A stretch of 61,674 bases of DNA, taken from assembly GCA_001179505.1 (NCBI GenBank), contig CDMY01000385.1:391182-452855 (forward strand), in the 5' to 3' direction. A program made the translations under genes and the position numbers. Every line of letters starts with the position of its first letter. Positions within the stretch are counted from its first letter, which is position 1. Positions 60,689-61,674 of this stretch are shown in pieces. The notes under the pieces are model-generated. The model was not told the DNA's origin. It was given only the letters and a program-made list of their open reading frames with translations, and did no database searches. The stretch is from Vitrella brassicaformis (Eukaryota; Sar; Vitrellaceae).

Positions 60689-61048
60689 TCAGCCAGTCGG
60701 CAGCTGACTCAGATACCTTCGCCCACACAGCACGAAGCACCGCTCCTCCAGTGCAGCGAACTTTGCCCCAACAAACTCTGCAATGACGGGGTGTGAGGGC
60801 TCCAGTGCGGCCTCCCTCTCGGCCTGCTGCCTCAGCCGCTCCAGGCATCTCTGTTGGCACTCGGACTGCAGCTGCGAGAAGTGCATGATCTGCTGCACCA
60901 TGAGAGGAGGTGCCTTGGGCGCGTCAGACACGGCCTGCTGCAGCTCTGCCAGGCTCTTGGGACGCAGCACCTCCAGAATGTCGGGGGGACAGTCACTGCT
61001 GCTGATCTCGGCAGCCGCTGGTGAAGATCTATCGACTTCGTTCACCAT
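60689..61048 (-). CDS. Small twin-CX3C protein, possibly small-Tim-like
   Basis: Single exon, 119 aa from the ATG at 61048. Two CX3C motifs are present, C64-x3-C68 (ECQQRCLERL) and C104-x3-C108 (ERCFVLCGRRYL). Their surroundings resemble small Tim proteins (Tim8/9/10/13), where such motifs form two disulphides in a helical hairpin in the mitochondrial intermembrane space. The loop between the motifs is 35 residues, whereas small Tims usually have 11-16, and it contains PSHP. An N-terminal extension of about 50 residues is also unusual. It could be a divergent Tim, another intermembrane-space protein oxidised by Mia40/Erv1, or unrelated. Confidence 0.6.
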   Translation of the reverse strand: MVNEVDRSSPAAAEISSSDCPPDILEVLRPKSLAELQQAVSDAPKAPPLMVQQIMHFSQLQSECQQRCLERLRQQAEREAALEPSHPVIAEFVGAKFAALEERCFVLCGRRYLSQLPTG

Positions 61049-61674
61049 GGTTGATGATACAAAGAGAGGGAAGCAAGAAGCGGACGAGACTCAACGCAAT
61101 GCGCAGATCAGGACTTGCAGCGGCTAACAGAAAGGCTTATTCCGACGCCCTCCCTCCTCGTCATCGTATGCAAACTTTCAACGGCTGCTTACAATCGTGG
61201 TGGTTTGTGCAGCGCGTATGTGTGTATGGGTGTGTGCAGTGCGTATGACCTTCACTGTTGACCGAGCCAGGTTTGATTGTCTTTCGTCCGACCGACATCA
61301 CCCTCTCACTCACGCACACATTCGCAGCCACGCACGAGCCTCCCCCCTTGAAACCGACGCAGGCACGCTATAGTCAGTGACGCATAACCCCCCTCCCCGA
61401 TCTCTCCTTCCTCTCTCCCCCTCCCTCGCAGTCACACATGGCACCGAACAAACAGTGAGCCCAATGCCCTTCCTCCCCCATTTGACGCATACTGTCTGTC
61501 ATTCTCTCGCTGGCGTGTTCGGTGGGTCATATTCACTGCTGTTTATCAGGCGCACACATCACACTCACACACACTCCCTGTGCATCACAAGCAAACAGTC
61601 GGACAGCCAGGCGTATAAGCCAAGAAGTCGAGATGTGTCCACCGGCCGGCCACCTCGCCAGCGTGACACCATGG
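61049..61674. other. 5' flank of the twin-CX3C gene and right inverted-repeat arm
   Basis: The first ~150 bp are the 5' flank of the minus-strand gene. From about 61198 to the window end the sequence is the reverse complement of 37668-38193. No gene is seen. Confidence 0.6.
61198..61674 (-). repeat. Inverted repeat, right arm (cut by the window end)
   Basis: Reverse-complement match to 37668-38193, still matching at the last base (CCATGG), so the duplicated block very likely continues beyond the window. Compared with the left arm it lacks about 30 nt and about 12 nt in the part farthest from the window end. Confidence 0.93.

Overview
The window looks like nuclear DNA of a GC-rich, intron-rich, plastid-bearing protist. 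The best guess is a chromerid alveolate such as Vitrella (inference). Three things support this. A fibrillin-family protein carries a signal peptide followed by a transit-like region with a GAF cleavage context, as expected for complex plastids. A plant-type monodehydroascorbate reductase sits beside a cathepsin C and an alveolate-style CCCH protein. Short introns with TG-rich 3' ends interrupt most genes. Spliced models were built by hand from GT-AG sites, phase continuity and protein continuity. No transcript data were available.

Layout: 1-3.6 kb is non-coding, tetranucleotide-rich DNA starting in a poly-G run. At 3.6-5.5 kb a TMEM42-like membrane protein (-) is divergent from a LAGLIDADG homing endonuclease (+) that has a mitochondrial-type presequence and one frameshift. 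At 6.4-16.4 kb two very large, unrecognised low-complexity proteins lie in tandem on the minus strand (about 1178 and 1757 aa). At 17.2-26.5 kb come plastid fibrillin (+), cathepsin C/dipeptidyl peptidase I (+), prefoldin subunit 5 (-) and monodehydroascorbate reductase (+). At 27.1-33.8 kb come a 21-exon coiled-coil protein and a METTL18/Hpm1-like protein-histidine methyltransferase (both +). At 34.2-42.6 kb come a small leucine-zipper-like protein (-), a caprin-like RGG protein (+, with two reading-frame breaks) and a three-finger CCCH protein (+). The stretch 42.6-48.1 kb is a repeat-rich gene desert with a 300-N gap. At 48.1-59.5 kb an NAK-family kinase (-) is divergent from a 35-exon C2/DUF1765 protein (+). 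At 60.7-61.0 kb there is a small twin-CX3C protein (-).

The genes form no pathway or operon. This is ordinary eukaryotic housekeeping content, arranged partly as divergent pairs. The structural signals that stand out are three. First, a ~0.5 kb near-identical inverted repeat (37.67-38.19 kb against 61.20-61.67 kb) runs off the window end. Second, a recurrent TTGCGAGCTT/A element lies in several gene-start regions. Third, the nuclear homing endonuclease has a repeated presequence-like segment.
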